NCBI RefSeq assembly: GCF_034702125.1
Contig: NC_085861.1
Location: 51,703,295 to 51,767,294 of the forward strand
Source of the DNA: Engraulis encrasicolus
Lineage: Eukaryota; Chordata; Actinopteri; Clupeiformes; Engraulidae
DNA length: 64,000 bases
Direction of reading: 5' to 3'
The position numbers were made by a program, and so were the translations under genes. The notes under the pieces are model-generated. The model searched no databases, was not told the DNA's origin, and saw nothing but the letters and a program-made list of their open reading frames with translations. Shown here piece after piece: positions 1 through 12,203 of this stretch. Within the stretch, counting starts at the first letter, position 1. Every line of letters starts with the position of its first letter.

Positions 1-499
1 ATACATGACTCAGCTCAATGAAATGGGCCAATGTGTGAATTGTATCAGCTTAAATATTGTAGTCATGAAATCCTGTCCCATATCCATATTGAATTGATTC
101 TGACTCTGACCGTGCATTCTTGTATCACAAACATGAATAACCAAGAGATGTGTTACATAGTGTACATGCATACACTGCACATACAAACATACATATTTTG
201 GTACCACTCTCCATCCCTACTCTGTACACTGCCTGCTTTATGATAATTTAACCCATTGTCTTCAGGCACCTACAGGATGTTCTACCTTGATAACCTTGAA
301 ATGCATCTTATTTCTCTTACTTCTACATCACAATACTATATTGTAGATGTCAACACTGATTTCTGGTCATGTTAATCTTGTCTACCCCAACTCACAGAAT
401 ACGTTTTTGCACAATTGCCTTTTTATTTTTTCTTTAGTTTTTATTTTTCCCCTCCTTGACTATTACCTGTGTTATATGTGTCTTGAAATGTCCATGTGG

Positions 500-575
500 G
501 CATTATGTGTATTTATGTAAGCTACTTGACACCTGAATTTCCAGGAATGAATGAAGTTACTCTACTCCACTCTAC
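500..575 (+). mobile_element. LINE 3' tail fragment (Rex1-like)
   Basis: Shares GCTACTTGACACCT(G/T)AATTTCC and an ACTC-rich tail with the opposite-strand copy at 755-830, so two 3' ends of the same family face each other. Confidence 0.45.
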
Positions 576-754
576 AAACATCTCTTAAGGCCCAGTTCAT
601 TGAGCTGTGTCAGATAGTAATTTGTATTTTAAGCTATTTTAACCCTGTCACAGATGGGAAACAGTGGCACGGATGTTGTAGGCCTACGTGTATGTACAAT
701 GAACATGCAGGCTGAATGTAGTGTTTATATGTATGTACGTAGGCCTACATGTAT

Positions 755-951
755 GTAGAGAGTAGAGTAGAGTAGAGTATCGTTTATTGATCCCAGGGGG
801 AAATTAAGGTGTCAAGTAGCATACACACATACATAAATAAAGACATTGCTCACAAGACATTACACACATACTTAGACATAAAATAATCATATATAGCTCA
901 CTGTTACACACATACTTAGACATAAAATAACCATATATAGCTCACTGTTAC
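755..951 (-). mobile_element. LINE 3' end with TACTC-repeat tail, plus 44-bp tandem duplication
   Basis: The minus strand reads ...AATTTCCCCCTGGGATCAATAAAC then (TACTC)n, the AATTTCCCC...ATAAA end typical of fish Rex1-like LINEs. Inside, a unit of about 44 bp (TTACACACATACTTAGACAT...) is repeated in tandem at 862-951. Confidence 0.6.
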
Positions 952-979
952 ATACATTTGCCCAGGCATATCTCTCACA

Positions 980-990
<11 letters not shown>

Positions 991-1014
<24 letters not shown>

Positions 1015-1248
1015 CAAAAGTAATAATAGAATAAAGTGTCCACAGTGTCGCATGTGCCTTAGCTGAGTGGCACATAGAAGCCAGGACAAGTGGCCAGTAA
1101 AGTGTCCCTTAGTGTCCATAGTCTCTCTGCCTAGTACAGTGTCATTGTATTCCTTGGGGGCAAAGAAAGCAAAGAGAGATGGAGGGTAACACCCCCCCCC
1201 CCCCCCCCAAGAGGTAAAAAGAGTGTCACATGTAGGCCTATGTGTGCG

Positions 1249-1306
<58 letters not shown>

Positions 1307-1331
1307 TGTGTGCGTGTGCGTGTGCATGTGC

Positions 1332-1360
<29 letters not shown>
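991..1360. repeat. AC array, 17-nt C run and GT/GCGTGT array
   Basis: (AC)12 at 991-1014; C run at 1192-1208; GT-rich array with CG interruptions at 1241-1360. Confidence 0.95.
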
Positions 1361-1362
<2 letters not shown>

Positions 1363-2206
1363 TAGGCCTACTGTACTGTATATGCCGAGGTAACTACACA
1401 TCAAAAGACTTGAAAAAAATTAAAGGCTTTGGATGTTTTGCTGAATATTGAGATTTTCTCTCTCAAAAGAAAAAAAACCTGTGCAACCTTTACGTGTTCA
1501 TTCATGCAGTGTTGTTGATGAGGGCCAGTGCTGTACAGTAGATCTCTGGGAGCTGAGCAGAAGAGAGCAGTCCTCCCTACCATTTGGAAGTCGGCAGCTT
1601 CTTGTGAGCAGCTGATGTGACAAATCTCTGTAATCGGCACTCCAATTAGGGCTGACACAAAGCTCCTGCAACCAAATACATCATGCATAAAGCCAGAGAG
1701 AGGCGTCCGCATGCAAGTCAGTCTGACCAATTTACCCCCCATCTGTTTGAAGGAGGCTCTTAAAGAAATAGGCCTAGCTCTAAAAATTCAACATGAAAAG
1801 CCAGGCAGATGCATGATCAAATCCCTCTTGCAAAACACAAAGTTGTACTTATTAAGGGAGTACAGAGTTCATATTTACTGTATGCTTATATGCGCCCCAA
1901 GGAAAGAAAAAATGGAGGAATCGAACAACAAATGTGCCAGACCTTCTCACTTAAACTTCATGTATACCTGTTGGCAAATAATGTCACAATTATACATCAA
2001 TAAATGTGAATATTAACATCAGATTATATTTGTAGTCACAATGGTGTGTCTTATCCCATTTGACTTAGTGGATATGGACTGTTGTTTTACTGTCTTCTCA
2101 TAAATTCTGACGATGCCTCTCCTGACCACCTCCAAGATTCAAAATCTTCACTTGCAGAGTCTGACGGACATCCCGGAACCAACAGGTTAAAAAACTTGCC
2201 GTTATA
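1361..2206. other. No feature recognised
   Basis: Unique-looking AT-rich DNA with only chance ORFs. Confidence 0.4.
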
Positions 2207-3190
2207 TACGGTGCGGCCAAAAAAAAGTTGCCATTAAAGAAAAAAGGTCACACACACTAATATGTTGTTGTTTTCAGCGCACATTTAGGTTGCATTGTTT
2301 CAGTAAACTTCTGTAATGTCTGGATTTATTTCTATCTTTTTGATGCATGACATTTTCACCAAGATCTTGTACTGATAATGATAGATTTTGAACACTATGT
2401 AATGCCTTCTCTGCACATCCCAAAGATCCTCACTGAGGTTGAAGTCTGGACTCTGGTTTCAAATCCAAAAAATGATGCTCCCTGAACCTCTCTGGTGAAA
2501 TGGGTTTCTTCTCATAAATTAAACAACCATGTCAAGAGACATATTCTGGCCCCGGTCATGGCTTAAACAGTTAGGGCAATGACTGGTTCTAGGTTCGATT
2601 CCAGCCTATTTATTTCCAGATCCTCCCCCATCTCTCTTCCACTCGTTCACCATCTCACGCTGTCTTGTCAAAGGAAGGCATAACATTCCCACATAGGTAT
2701 AAGACACATCCTGTGGTCATGGGAAAGATGTTAGTCTGTTTGACAGGAGTCAAGTCGATGGCATCAGCAATCACTGAACCGTTTGTTGTCGAGGGCTAGG
2801 TTGAGCTACTGTGCTGAGAGAATAAGGAGAGCTTGAATGGCCAGGTAATTCCATCCAATATGCTTTTTCGTTCTTTGGGTGTGTTTCAAGATGACAATGC
2901 CAAGATTCATTGGGCTCAAATTTTGAGAGCATGGTTCAGGGAGCATGAGATATCATTTTTTACACATGGATTGGCTACCACAATGTTCAAACCTCAACCT
3001 CTATGATCACAGATCTTGGTGAAAATGCATCAATAAATGGAAATAAATTGTAGAAGTGTGTAATGCAATACTGAATGCAATGTAACACTAAATGTGTGCC
3101 AAAATCAAAGTTTAAGGCAGTCCAACAACATGTGGTATTAGTGTGTTTGACCTTTTTTGGTGGAGATTATTTTTGTGTAAAATCTGGTTT
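2207..3190 (+). mobile_element. Decayed Tc1/mariner-like transposon with long inverted repeats
   Basis: Left 2207-2400 and inverted right 2985-3190 share AGGTCA(A/C)ACACACTAATA, GCACATTTAG, TTGATGCAT and TTTTCACCAAGATCT blocks. Between them, 2880-2985 reads as broken Tc1 transposase (FQDDNAKIHWAQILRAWFRE then H-E-I...), the catalytic-domain QDD/PH-type segment followed by the region that is normally HMDWP. Stops and indels make it dead. Confidence 0.75.
2552..2692 (+). mobile_element. tRNA-derived SINE inside the Tc1-like element
   Basis: GGTTCTAGGTTCGATTCCAG resembles a pol III B box. It is followed by the CATCTCTCTTCCACTCGTTC type body shared with the SINEs at 9474 and 51183. Diverged; no clear target duplication. 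Confidence 0.45.
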
Positions 3191-3564
3191 TATGTAGAGG
3201 ACATATTCACATTTTTATCAACTACAGGGACTCTGAGCTGAAAAGCTGTTAAAGCATGGGGTGGGGGTTAAATATTGGCTTTAAATGTCCTATATTATAC
3301 ACTGTTCAAGAAGTTGGGCTATAAAACATCAACATAAAGTCGGGTTATTTCCACAAAATGCCTATGGAAAGGAGATCTTACCAGTTCTTTTCTGGCCAGT
3401 GTGTTCCCCATCCAGTTTTATATTTCCCAAATGACCATGTTTTCCCATGATGCTCAGGGCCTGTTTTTTGTAGCAGTACATCAAACCTGCAAAAGTGATT
3501 AAGACATGAAGTGAGTCCTTTATTTCAGGCCATAGAGGACAAGGCATGACATTGAGCATGAAGC

Positions 3565-3570
<6 letters not shown>
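3191..3570. other. No feature recognised
   Basis: Unique-looking sequence between the Tc1 element and a CT array. Confidence 0.4.

Positions 3571-3660
<90 letters not shown>
3571..3660. repeat. (CT)n microsatellite
   Basis: About 45 CT units with one GT interruption. Confidence 0.98.
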
Positions 3661-4014
3661 GGCAATCCATATAATCAGTATGCGTCATTCTGATACGTGT
3701 CGAGAGCATGAAAGCAATCGGCGTCTGCAGGATCTCCGCAGAAGCTCTTAACACTGAGGACCCAGACACTAGCCTGTCGACTGATTTCACCCTTTCATCA
3801 ATGGACACTTTGCAGAAGATAACCACACAGGAGAGACAGCATCATGAAACCCTTCACGAAGTGGCAGCACTTGACATTCGTTGCAGAGTCGTAGTTGGGA
3901 TTAACCAAAGATTTAAAATTCGGACGTCAGTTGTAATGATGTGGCAGAGAGGGTAGTTAATCATGACTGGACTACAGTTGTGTTTGATCTTTGCTTTTTA
4001 GGATTATTGTGTCG

Positions 4015-4145
<131 letters not shown>

Positions 4146-4324
4146 CTTTTTTGTGCCCACAGTTTTAAAAAGAATTTCTAAATAAGCATTTGTACGGCTA
4201 ATTCGTAAACATCTTGAAACCACACTACGCAAAGTATATATTGGGTAGACGCAGCACCTTCTTCTCCAAATATGCTGGCTGCCAATTACTGAACATGTTG
4301 AACAATACACACATAGAAATTCAC

Positions 4325-5514
<1,190 letters not shown>

Positions 5515-5522
5515 CTCTATAG

Positions 5523-5960
5523 TAGTGTTTTTCAACGGGGGCACAACAGCCCCACAGGGGGCGTTGAGGAGCCCAAGGGAAGCGTTGAGAAGGATCAAGT
5601 AAGTGCTTTACCGTTGCACTTGAGGAGCACGACTTAACTTCAAAAGGCGTCGGCGACGTCGCACCAACACGCATAATGCACTGTTGTCAGCTTGTAATGA
5701 ACGTGGATGTGACCCTATCAATATGCCCGACTTGGACCATCAAACAGGGACATCTAACTGACTACAGCCCATAGCCGACTTCTACTCAGAAGGATGCAGC
5801 TGAGTGAGGGCGGGGTTTAGTTCCCATTAGGGGGCATTAGTCTATTTTATTGTTCAATACTACGGGGGGTGTTGGCGCCTTATGATGAGGTCAAGGGGGC
5901 GTTGGGAGGCTTATGATGATGTCAAGGGGGCGTTTGTTCAAAAAAGGTTGCGAAACACTG
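5523..5960. mobile_element. Non-autonomous hAT-like element (MITE)
   Basis: Ends TAGTGTTTTTCAAC / GTTGCGAAACACTG are imperfect terminal inverted repeats of the hAT type. Flanks CTCTATAG (5515-5522) and GTCTTTAA (5961-5968) agree at 5 of 8 positions and fit the hAT nTnnnnAn pattern. Interior has repeated GGGGGCGTTG blocks. Confidence 0.65.
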
Positions 5961-6235
5961 GTCTTTAAGTACAAAGAAGAGGGATGCTGGGCGAATTGAC
6001 AGTCTGGTAAGGAAAGCTGGTTCTGTTGCAGGAGAAGAGCTGGAGAACTTCACTTCAGTGTCTTCAGATCTCTGAGCAAACTGCTCACTATCTTGGACAA
6101 TGAGGAACACCCACTATACAACACCATTATCCAACAGAAGAGCCTGTTCAGTTGGAGGCTGAGGGCACTTACATGCAGAACCAACAGACTGGGGAAATCA
6201 TTTGTCCCAAGAGCCATACAGCTGTTCAATCTGTC

Positions 6236-7811
6236 AATAGCCTTGGTCTCACTGCAGGGCCAGCCCCGGGCTGGCCCGGACAAAAGCGGGCTGACGGTGA
6301 TCTCATCAAAAGGGGGCTAGGTGCTAAAGATGGCCGCCGGGCCAGGTTGTGGGGCTAAGGGCCGCTTTCCCTGGCCCGTCGAATTCGATGGGCCAGCAAG
6401 CACCGCTGAGGCTCGGAGGCGGGGTCAACCTCGGGCGATATAGCCCACGTGCGATATAGCCTACCAGACCTTCGGCGATAATAGCGCAAAAGCTAAATAA
6501 GCCGACATAAATGTCATGTGTGAGTATTTGTGAGACACTTTGTATTGGTGTCCAGTGGAAAGCATGCCAAATCACGATAATGGCACAAGAGTTGGCGGCT
6601 AAAAGCAGAAAAAAGCCGACATGACTTAGCTATGACATCCCAAGTTTAAGTGTGTGGTGCCCATGATGCCCTGATAACAACAAAAAAGTTATGTTGGCTA
6701 AATAACTTTAAAAACACAAACAGAAGTGCCAAAGTTGCATCTTATGAAATTATGCCATAAGAAAGCCAAACACCCCAAACTAATAATTTGCCCAGAATTT
6801 AGCGATAAGTCCCCCTGTGCTTTCACGCCATGGTGAATCTAAGCTAAAGAGTCCTAATCTAAAAGATATATAGGTCTAAATATATAAATAACCAGCGATC
6901 TCCTTCTCCTACAGACATGTGTTAGGGCTTGTTCGAAAGCTGAGATTCTTAGCTTTTTACAGTTTTTTACGGAACGTTTTTATGTTCTTTCATTCAAAAG
7001 TTATTAAACTGTAAGCGGCCGCTGTTGCAAGTGAAAAAATAGCGCTTTCCAATTATTTTTTTTATCTCGTCATTTTTTTCCTAACAGCCAGCGATCTCCT
7101 TAACCTAGACCTACAGACATGTGTTAGGGCTTGTTCGAAAGCTGAGATTCTTAGCTTTTTACAGTTTTTTACGGAACGTTTTTATGTTCTTTCAATCCAC
7201 AGTTATTTAACCTTAAGCGGCCGCTACTTCAAGTAAACAATGGCGTTATTCTCCAGCCGGATAGAGAGGAAATCTGTTTTGTCGCTGTGTTCTTTGTTCC
7301 CTCGAATTAAACCGACGGTCTAAATAGGCTACATTTGTACGTCCCCAACACAAGACCAGTTCTTTCTAAGTTAGCTCTTTTCATGGAAAAACTTGTTTTT
7401 CATGCGTCTTTGTCTTCTTAACATGCGCTGCGTCCCATACAGCTTCTGAATCGACAACTTTGCCATGTAGGCTAATAAAACTGTTCTTGAAAGGCAAGCC
7501 ATTTTCTTTGCAGTTCTTGTCGTCTTTGTCCGTAGGCTACGAGCCAAACGGCGACCTGCTCCAGCAGAGTTTGCTCAATTTTCTTCTCCTTCTTTGTCGT
7601 TGTTCTGTTGTTGTCCTTCTGTGATTTGGGGCGAAAGTGGGCTGTGCGACTGACGTTTCACAAACAAGGCGTGTACCTGAATGTGCCTGGGGTCGGCTAT
7701 GAGTCCGATCAGGCAAAAAATGGCCCGGGGCCGGCAGCTCCGAGCCGGCCACTCTCCTGAGCCCCGGGCGGCCCCGGGCCGCTGAAGCGCGGTAATGAGA
7801 CCAAGGCTATT
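6236..7811. mobile_element. Unclassified 1.58-kb element with inverted-repeat ends inside the LINE
   Basis: AATAGCCTTGGTCTCA (6236-6251) is perfectly inverted at 7796-7811, followed inward on both sides by GC-rich CCCGGGGC blocks. Interior holds a tandem duplication (see 6893-7222). No transposase is visible, so it would be non-autonomous. Class unknown. Confidence 0.55.
6893..7222. repeat. Tandem duplication of about 200 bp
   Basis: CAGCGATCTCCTT...CTACAGACATGTGTTAGGGC...GCTTTTTACAG...AAGCGGCCGCT occurs at 6893-7024 and again at 7089-7222 with few differences; offset 196-202 bp. Confidence 0.85.
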
Positions 7812-8662
7812 AGAATGAAGGACAAGGAGGAAAAACATAGACTTTTCTGCATAGTGATCAACCATTTTTATTATTTTTATTATTTTAAATCTATTTTTTA
7901 TCTTTTTTTATTTATCTTTTTTCTCTTTTCTATCTACAGAGCAACATGGGACATGAATTTCCCCTCGGGGATAAATAAAGTATAAAATAAAGTCTTTTGA
8001 CAGCAACATAGTGCAGTGTTGAGGAGGATGAACACGTACAGGTATACTTTCATAGTTGCAAACAAACAAACAAACAATTAGGAAAAACATAGGTCACATC
8101 TAGTTCATGGAGCAGTAATCATGGCTGACATTTCAAGCATCAGTTTGCATGGGTCTATGTCCTGGTGGGGTATTTGGATTTCTTGGTATGGGCGTGTAAT
8201 GACCAGCCCATTATCAAAACTGCCAATAATTGAACAAATAGTCTCCTCCTGCTCCTGGTGGTTAAGACATATGTTGTATTGATTTTGGCCGTGCTGAGGG
8301 CCATTCTTCCACATGATCACCCGACTAATTGCTTCCTAACAGGATGCCTGATGACACTGTACACAGCCAGCCTTATCAGGAGCAGGAGCATGAGCATAAA
8401 TCATAAGGCAGACACACAGGGACATTAAGGTGGAAGAGGATACGCTCACAATCACCAAAGATAAATTAGCCGCTAGAAAAAAGATCAGCAATTATAATGT
8501 GATTGAAGACAAACACAATGTAAAAGTGGATCGATGTCTTACTCACTCCGGGCCCCCGTCCGTTCTCTCAAAGGACCGCTTGTCCAGACCTTTAAACCTA
8601 TTGGCTACCAAAATGTTTATGGTTCTTGTAGAGAGGTCAGGCAGCATGAATGCAGGTATGTT

Positions 8663-8967
8663 AAAACCATTGGTAACACTTTATAATAAGTTCTGATTAT
8701 AAATTATTAATAACACTTATAATTAATAAATGATGAACAAAACATTAAAGAATGTTTATAAATGACTGGGAAATGTTGCGTTAATATTTTATATTCATCA
8801 AACATGTGCAAATTGTTTGTAAATGTATAAATATACTCTGTTGAAACATTTGTAAAATTGAACTTAAAATTTGATTTATTTTAAAGCATGAATTAAATTT
8901 AGTTAATAATAAAAACACGTTTTAATGTTTTCTTCAAACATTATTATAAAGTGTTACCATTGGTTTT
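8663..8967. mobile_element. Foldback MITE
   Basis: 27-bp terminal inverted repeat AAAACCA(T/A)TGGTAACACT then TTATAATAA at both ends; AT-rich interior without ORF. The GGTAACACTTTATAATAA end is common in fish MITEs. Confidence 0.75.
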
Positions 8968-9473
8968 CCATCTGTTAGGCATTGAACCTGTTTTCTCCAA
9001 ATATGTAATACAGTAGTCATAAAGGCTGTTAATGGTGTAATCATGAGTCTTCGAGGAATGGATGTTATGAAAGCATTTACAGGGAGGACATGCCTTTTAT
9101 TTTCAGGGATCATATGTCCAGTGACTTGACATACCACATTGGGACATGGTGGATGTCACTGCTTTGAGAAATGCCTCTTGTTGCGACAGAGCACTTTGAC
9201 ATTTTGTATACCTGTCTTGCTGTCATCTTGTGCTGTGAAAGATAGATTTCTCTGACATGAATCCCCAGGGCCAACCTCAGCTAAGCATTGCTGCCTGACA
9301 TTTTTATGTTTTGAAGAAACTTCAACTGTCTAAAACACCTTCCATTAGCTTTGAATGTTCAACTTTTTCATCGACCTGAAACATTTCCTTCAACTGCCTT
9401 TGGATATTCTACATTTTTGGCCTACATATATTTTTTAAAATAGCATATTATATATATAGAATATATATAGAAT

Positions 9474-9655
9474 AATGTGGCACAGCGTGCTAAGCCCCCC
9501 ACATTTGGGCTTGCATGCCCAAGGGTTGCAACCAGGGTTCGAATCCGAGTCATTTGCCATCCCTACCCCATCTCTCTCTCCACATTCGCTTCCTGTCGCA
9601 CTTCACTGTCCTATCCGAAATAAAGGCGAAAAAGTCCATAAAAAATACATTTAAA
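9474..9655 (+). mobile_element. tRNA-derived SINE
   Basis: TGGCACAGCGTGCTAAGC (A-box-like) and GGTTCGAATCC (B box), then the CATCTCTCTCTCCACATTCG body and AATAAAGGC tail. Same family as 51183-51381. Confidence 0.8.
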
Positions 9656-10138
9656 AATACTCACGCTGAAAAGCAAATATGCTGGTTCCAGTAAATTTAC
9701 CACAGTGTCAAAGCGGAGATGTGCTACTAAATAGCATAAATAGCAGCACATTGACACTTCCATATTTTATGCGTCAGCATGATACGCATGAGTGATCAGG
9801 TGGAATAAAAAAAACCTCCTGAATGTTTCTATCAGTGGCACAAATGCTGTGGGCAGTATAAAGGGAGGGCAGCCTGCTTCACCATCACTCAACTGTGTGG
9901 CTGCTCAACACAGTGCTGATGTCAACGGTACTTATTAAAAAGTCCTTGAAAATCCTTGGTCTCTCGCTGCTTTGCGCTGCGTGTTTCCCCTCCCGGGAGG
10001 GTGTTTGTCACGTAATTGTCCCTCTTATACATCCTTTATGAGGGTGTCACACATAATTAGAGTTCAGCTAAATGTTATTGCTCATATTCACGTTTGCATT
10101 CAGCGAGCTAGTGCCTCACTCTCTGCAGAGGAGAGGAC

Positions 10139-10172
10139 CCCCCCACACCCCCACACCCCCACACCCCCACGA
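10139..10172. repeat. CCCCCACA minisatellite
   Basis: Four units of (A)CCCCCAC(A) in a row. Confidence 0.8.
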
Positions 10173-10270
10173 TCCACCCCCGAACACAATAAGCCTCCAT
10201 GGCAAGAAAGGACTCTAACCTGCTGCCGCAGGGTCATATTTTGCAAGCAAGCCAAGTGTATGAGCAATAC

Positions 10271-10440
10271 CTCTTCTTCTTCTTCTTCTTCTTCTTCTTC
10301 TTCTTCTTCTTCTTCTTGTTCTTCTTGTTCTTCTTGTTCTTCTTGTTCTTGTTCTTCTTCTTCTTCTTCTTCTTCTTCTTCTTCTTCTTCTTCTTCTTCT
10401 TCTTCTTCTTCTTCTTCTTCTTCTTCTTCTTCTTCTTCTT
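10271..10440. repeat. (TTC)n / (GAA)n triplet tract, about 170 bp
   Basis: Pure TTC blocks flank a middle section (10317-10351) where TTG replaces every second or third triplet. The long E, K, S and F ORFs over it are artefacts of the repeat. Confidence 0.97.
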
Positions 10441-11258
10441 CCTCCACAGTTGAAATCCGGCTAGTGTTGTGGCTGGTGGAGGGAAAAGGAAGCGATTGAT
10501 TCTTAATTGCATCAGATCTGTTGCAAGCACCCCAAGCAGGGCCCATTAGACTACAGCATACCACCAAGAGGTCCATTTTGAGACTGAGAATGTCAGTCTA
10601 GGAGCTTCTAGCAGCGGCTTCTATCCTATTCACATGAATTCACATGAAGATTTCCACTGCATAGCACATGACTCAGAATTCTTCTATTTCTACAAAGGCA
10701 CATCACACTCTCCCACTGTTGTTTACAGCAAACAGAGGTGCATCACTCTGGATAACAGGCTACTAAGAGCATAGGCCTATAAGCAGTATTGTTTACAATT
10801 AATGTCATAATTCATTCATTGTTTGGTTTGACATTGACTATAATTTATATTTTGCATGTAACATGAATGTCAGAGGGAGGCTTAGATTAGACTTGTTTGT
10901 ACCCAAAGGCACATTTGTTGTGTCATCTCTATCCATACAAAACAATCAAAAGAGAATCAAAAGACACACAATATACAAACATTGGGAACATAAAAACATC
11001 AGTGAACAATAGACAGTAGCAAAAGTAGTGCATTCTATTGAGTGACATGGACCTTGTATATACGAGGAATTTAATTGAGAATATATTACATTTAATTCTG
11101 AATAAAACTGCTTTGAAAACTTCATGTGAATACTTCACAATTCAGAATGAAATTAATGTAAACTCGATGGAACTATTTAATTCTGCATTATTAATTTCGA
11201 GTTAAAACATCATGTAAACGTAGCCATTGTGTCACATAATGCAAGTGGAAAGGATTAA

Positions 11259-11540
11259 CCCATTGATGCTGGATGTTGCGTTGCGCAACATTGGCCATGG
11301 TGCCTGGAGCTGCATGATGCAACATTCAGGCTCATGAAATTTGAGACGATTTTATTAAAAATCTTGGTATGTTAGAGCTGAATGAACACATTCTACTAAG
11401 ATGAGGGTCTTAGCGTTTAAATGCAACTTATCGCATGCTTTTATGTACTTCAGAGGCTAAGATATTTCTGTTTTTTTTTTTAGAGAGGGTAACTTTTCTT
11501 ACAAAAGGGTTTTTTTGCATGTGCTTTAGGCATCAATGGG
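11259..11540. mobile_element. PiggyBac-like MITE with TTAA target duplication
   Basis: TTAA / CCCATTGATGC ... GCATCAATGGG / TTAA. Inverted ends start with CCC and sit directly inside TTAA, as in PiggyBac-type elements. 282 bp, no ORF. Confidence 0.8.
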
Positions 11541-11823
11541 TTAAAAAAGCAGCTGGGAGATGGAAAAATAAAAGGCTCATTGTGTATACACAGTAGCAGG
11601 TTTAGGCGATGAGAAATATGACTTTCACTGGTCGGTACCTGTGCAGCCCCCTCGTCTCTGCCAGTATTTGTCTTCCCATTCTGCTTCCTGATAATCACAC
11701 AGTAATAAAGTCATTAGGACCGACGGTCAGTCCTAAACAACCCTCATAAAACCTACCTCTCTCATGGGAGTGTATTCATTTCCAAGGTATGAAAGAAAAC
11801 ACATCTTCATGTCATATTATATA

Positions 11824-12060
11824 TGAAGAGTTCAGATGCAAAACCCCCTAAGTGCCTTTTCAGAAATGAATCTTAATTCATTTTTATTTAATACAAAGCT
11901 ATCAAAATGCATATTTTTTCATTTTATTTCTGTAATATAACTATTTATATGTATTATCAAGTACATGAATGTAAACCAAACCAACAAATGGGTTCTCTAA
12001 AAATATAGAAGTGCATGTCTTCAGAAATGGAGTTAGGGGGTTTTGCATCTGAACTCTTCA
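11824..12060. mobile_element. Foldback MITE (TGAAGAGTTCAGATGCAAA family, copy 1)
   Basis: The end TGAAGAGTTCAGATGCAAAA followed by CCCCCTAA is perfectly inverted at 12033-12060. A second diverged copy is at 23667-23909. Confidence 0.85.
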
Positions 12061-12203
12061 TATATTATCAAATCATATATTTATTTGATTGATTTGTTGG
12101 AAATGTCTAAAAGTCTGAAGTGAAATGTGTTACTTTCAATGTTATTGTACATGTGTGTAGTGTACATTATGTATGGTGACTATTAAAAGCATCCATATCA
12201 TAT

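Larger units (their letters stand above)
5965..7990 (+). mobile_element. Rex1/jockey-like LINE 3' portion, interrupted
   Basis: 6093-6235 translates as MDNEEHPLYNTIIQQKSLFS then WRLRALTCRTNRLGKSFVPR AIQLFN, the usual C-terminal block of fish non-LTR reverse transcriptase ORFs. 7812-7985 carries the matching 3' UTR end ATGAATTTCCCCTCGGGGATAAATAAAG. The two parts are separated by the inverted-repeat element at 6236-7811. 5'-truncated and inactive. Confidence 0.7.

Noticed and set aside
10100..10576. Poly-Glu, poly-Ser, poly-Phe and poly-Lys ORFs
   Set aside because: All are frames of one TTC/GAA tract; no splice or start context and no conserved flank.
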